Source: Micromonospora sp. WMMD882 (lineage in GTDB: Bacteria; Actinomycetota; Actinomycetes; Mycobacteriales; Micromonosporaceae). From it: a DNA stretch of 64,000 bases. The stretch covers positions 3,720,001 to 3,784,000 of the forward strand of contig NZ_CP114903.1 in the NCBI RefSeq assembly GCF_027497255.1, given 5' to 3'. Shown piece by piece: positions 62,134-64,000 of this stretch (position 1 is the first letter of the stretch; each line of letters opens with the position of its first letter). Made by a program: the position numbers and the translations under genes. The notes beneath the pieces were generated by a model. That model had not been told where the DNA came from, did no database searches, and saw only the letters and a list, made by a program, of their open reading frames with translations.

Positions 62134-62312
62134 CCACGACCACCACCGCGCACGCCTGCCCCGAGTGCGAGGGTCCGATCCACGTCCCCGACTCCGCCCG
62201 GCTCAGCGAGATCCTGGAGTGCGGGGACTGCCGCAGCGAGCTGGAGATCGTGGCGCTGGGCCCCGCCGTCCTCGCCCTCGCCCCGGAGATCGAGGAGGAC
62301 TGGGGCGAGTAG
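62130..62312 (+). CDS. lysW: LysW-type amino-group carrier protein
   Basis: A 60-aa acidic protein with two zinc-binding CxxC pairs (ACPECEG, ECGDCRS) and the diagnostic C-terminus EEDWGE, whose last Glu carries the amino acid through its side chain in LysW-type systems. AGAAGGAG precedes GTG 62130. It is the centre of the pathway: LysX loads it, LysZ, LysY, transketolase and the aminotransferase act on the bound intermediate and the M20 hydrolase releases it. Confidence 0.93.
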   Translation: MTTTTTAHACPECEGPIHVPDSARLSEILECGDCRSELEIVALGPAVLALAPEIEEDWGE

Positions 62313-62382
62313 CCGTCCGCCGGTGGCCACCTGACGTCCCCCACCCGTGCCGGTGACCGCCGGCCCGACTGTCGGAAGAGGA

Positions 62383-62417
62383 CGCCCGGCGCGGATCCGT
62401 CGAGGTTCCGCCGGGCG
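62383..62417. terminator. Possible hairpin after the lysW gene
   Basis: A 9-bp stem (CGCCCGGCG, 62383-62391, with 62409-62417) with a 17-nt loop lies between the carrier gene and the exporter. The large loop makes it a weak candidate. Confidence 0.3.
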
Positions 62418-62569
62418 CCCACGGCGATGCCGGGGCCGGTCCGCACGCCGTTGCGCGCCGGGCCGCCGGCCACCTACGGTCGTACGAGCACCACGTTCTG
62501 TCGCCAGCAGTCACCGGATCCCTGCTGGTTCCGCCCGAGGGAACACGCCCGCACGAACGGCGAGGGACG

Positions 62570-63826
62570 ATGTCGCAGCCCACCACCCGCAACGCCGGCC
62601 CCTCCGTCGAGGCGCCCGCGAAGAGATCCCTCGTCACCGCGCTGCACGACCGGACGATGCGCGTTCCGCTGCTCTGGAGCGTCGTCGGCCGGCTGCCGCT
62701 CTACCTGGTCGGTATCGCCCTGGTGGTCTCCACCGCCTCGCGCGACGCGAACTACCTCTCGGCCGGCCTGCTGCTCGCCGGCTACACCCTGGGCATCGCG
62801 GTCGTGGCGCCGTTCGTCGCCCGCCGCGTCGACAGGTACGGGCAGCCGCCGGTGCTCCTCGTCACCGGTGTCACCTATCCCCTGGCCCTGACCGGCTTCG
62901 TGTACGCCGACCACGCGCCGCTGGCCACCCAGTTGGCGTGCATCGTCGTCGCGGGCGCCGCGAACCCGCCCATCAGCGGCTGCATCCGGTCCCTCTGGAG
63001 GGCCTCGGGAAGCAGCCTGGAGCAGGTGGGTCTGTCCATCGAGGCGGTGCTGGGCGAGGTCTTCCGGATCAGCGGTCCGCTCCTGCTCAGCGTGCTGCTG
63101 TTCTGGGCCGACGCGGCCACGGCTCTCGTCGTCGGTGGTCTGCTCGCCGGCGCGGGCGCGATCGGCTTCGCGACGACCGGGGCCGCCCGGTCGACCCGGA
63201 CGCCGCAGGCCCGGCACGCCGACAGCGACAGACGCGACCGACTCGGCGCGTTCCGTTCCGCGGGCCTGGTCCGGCTGCTGGCCGTGCTGGTCAGCTTCGG
63301 CGTCGCGTTGGGGATCTACAACGTCGCGGTGCCGGCCTTCGTCCAGGATCACGGCGCCGACCAGGACGTCGGTCTCATCTTCGGCGTGTGGGGGGTCGGC
63401 GGGATCATCGGCGGGCTCTGGTACGGCCGGCACACGCTCCGCCGGTCCACGGAGGCCGCCTTCGCCACCGGCACGCTCGCCATGTGCGCGTGCACCGCGC
63501 TGGTCACGCTCGCCTGGGACAACTGGTCGCTCGGCGTGGTCCTCCTCCTGCTCGGCGCGGTGACGGCCCCCGTGACGGTGATCTCCTACCAGCTCGTCTC
63601 CCGTACCGCCCGCACGGGATACGTCACCGAGGCTTTCACCTGGGCCATCACCGTCAGCCTCGGCGGCTCGGCGCTCGGCTCCCAGATCGGGGGTCTGGTG
63701 CTGGACGCCTTCGGCACCGGGGCGGCCTTCGTCGGGGTGGCCGTCGTCATGCTGCTGGTCGCGACGGGTGTGTACGTCGTGCGGCACCGGCTCGCGGAGC
63801 CCGCGGCCACCGCTTCGACCGGGTGA
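62570..63826 (+). CDS. MFS exporter
   Basis: A 418-aa major-facilitator protein with about 11-12 hydrophobic helices and a charged central loop (RSTRTPQARHADSDRRDR). GLSIEAVLGEVFRISGP and FGVWGVGGIIGGLWYGR are typical MFS segments. Last gene of the cluster; probably exports the product and gives self-resistance. Starts 257 nt after lysW, so it may have its own promoter. Confidence 0.88.
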   Translation: MSQPTTRNAGPSVEAPAKRSLVTALHDRTMRVPLLWSVVGRLPLYLVGIALVVSTASRDANYLSAGLLLAGYTLGIAVVAPFVARRVDRYGQPPVLLVTGVTYPLALTGFVYADHAPLATQLACIVVAGAANPPISGCIRSLWRASGSSLEQVGLSIEAVLGEVFRISGPLLLSVLLFWADAATALVVGGLLAGAGAIGFATTGAARSTRTPQARHADSDRRDRLGAFRSAGLVRLLAVLVSFGVALGIYNVAVPAFVQDHGADQDVGLIFGVWGVGGIIGGLWYGRHTLRRSTEAAFATGTLAMCACTALVTLAWDNWSLGVVLLLLGAVTAPVTVISYQLVSRTARTGYVTEAFTWAITVSLGGSALGSQIGGLVLDAFGTGAAFVGVAVVMLLVATGVYVVRHRLAEPAATASTG

Positions 63827-63835
63827 CCGGCGGTC

Positions 63836-63917
63836 AGGCTCTGTGTCGAAGTCCCTGGCCGGCCTACGGCGGGCCCAGACGACGGCCGACGGCGTCGCGA
63901 ATTTCGACACAGGGTCT
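63836..63917. repeat. Short element with terminal inverted repeats (MITE-like)
   Basis: CTGTGTCGAA (63841-63850) and its complement TTCGACACAG (63903-63912), extended by partly matching AGGCT/GGTCT flanks, enclose about 52 bp without a coding frame. The GGCTCTGTGTCGAA end resembles IS termini, so this could be a MITE, or the end of an IS remnant. Confidence 0.5.
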
Positions 63918-64000
63918 AATCGTGCGGTTTACTCCGGGGCGTCCCGCCTGTGCCACAATCAAGCAGTCCGATTTGCTGTCGCAATCGTTTCCGGCGCACG

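Overview
The window is high-GC actinobacterial DNA, most likely from Micromonospora or a close relative in Micromonosporaceae. The evidence is the codon use, frequent GTG starts, many 4-nt ATGA/GTGA gene overlaps, several apparently leaderless genes (TANNNT 7-8 nt before the start codon), a clgR-clpP pair and DUF5753/DUF397 regulator pairs. No species can be named from the sequence alone.

Region 1 (1-13.2 kb) is ordinary chromosome. It holds the 2-oxoacid:ferredoxin oxidoreductase pair korA/korB, a divergent azoR/marR pair, a TrkA-type potassium channel, clgR and clpP, an AhpD-like protein behind a LacI-type operator, a secreted DUF1996 protein, a structured 5' leader in front of a 58-aa membrane peptide, and a tightly coupled five-gene operon (ECF sigma factor, zinc anti-sigma membrane protein, ABC ATPase, ABC permease, membrane protein).

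Region 2 (13.3-40.9 kb) is a mosaic accessory region, lower in GC in places, bounded by a tyrosine-integrase remnant on the left and a tRNA-Arg(CCT) on the right. It carries: a caspase-GUN4 fusion; a three-gene CBASS-like operon (CD-NTase, Cap15-type membrane effector, and a protein with a diadenylate-cyclase-like domain); an IS5-type element beside a truncated serine recombinase; a small integrative element with a large serine recombinase translationally coupled to a resolvase-domain paralogue lacking the catalytic serine; a radical SAM / nucleotidyltransferase / epimerase cassette with a NUDIX hydrolase; XRE regulators; an HNH-NACHT gene cleanly interrupted by an ISAs1 element; and a TPR protein built from nearly identical 126-bp repeats.

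Region 3 (41-44.3 kb) is housekeeping-like: a Tat-exported flavin amine oxidase coupled to an exported RidA-like protein, and a RibD-type reductase.

Region 4 (44.5-63.8 kb) is a biosynthetic gene cluster built around a LysW-type amino-group carrier protein. LysX-, LysZ-, LysY- and LysK-like enzymes, a split transketolase and a DegT-type aminotransferase together match the known route from glutamate to carrier-bound 2,6-diamino-5,7-dihydroxyheptanoic acid (DADH). A sulfotransferase, an unrecognised coupled protein, a BtrH-like protein, two acyl-CoA dehydrogenases, a single-module NRPS (C-A-PCP-TE), an orphan LuxR-type response regulator and an MFS exporter complete it. The likely product is a small peptide containing a DADH-derived, possibly azabicyclic (aziridine), residue. 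The strongest candidates for something undescribed are the CBASS-like operon carrying a second nucleotide-cyclase-like gene and this carrier-protein cluster.
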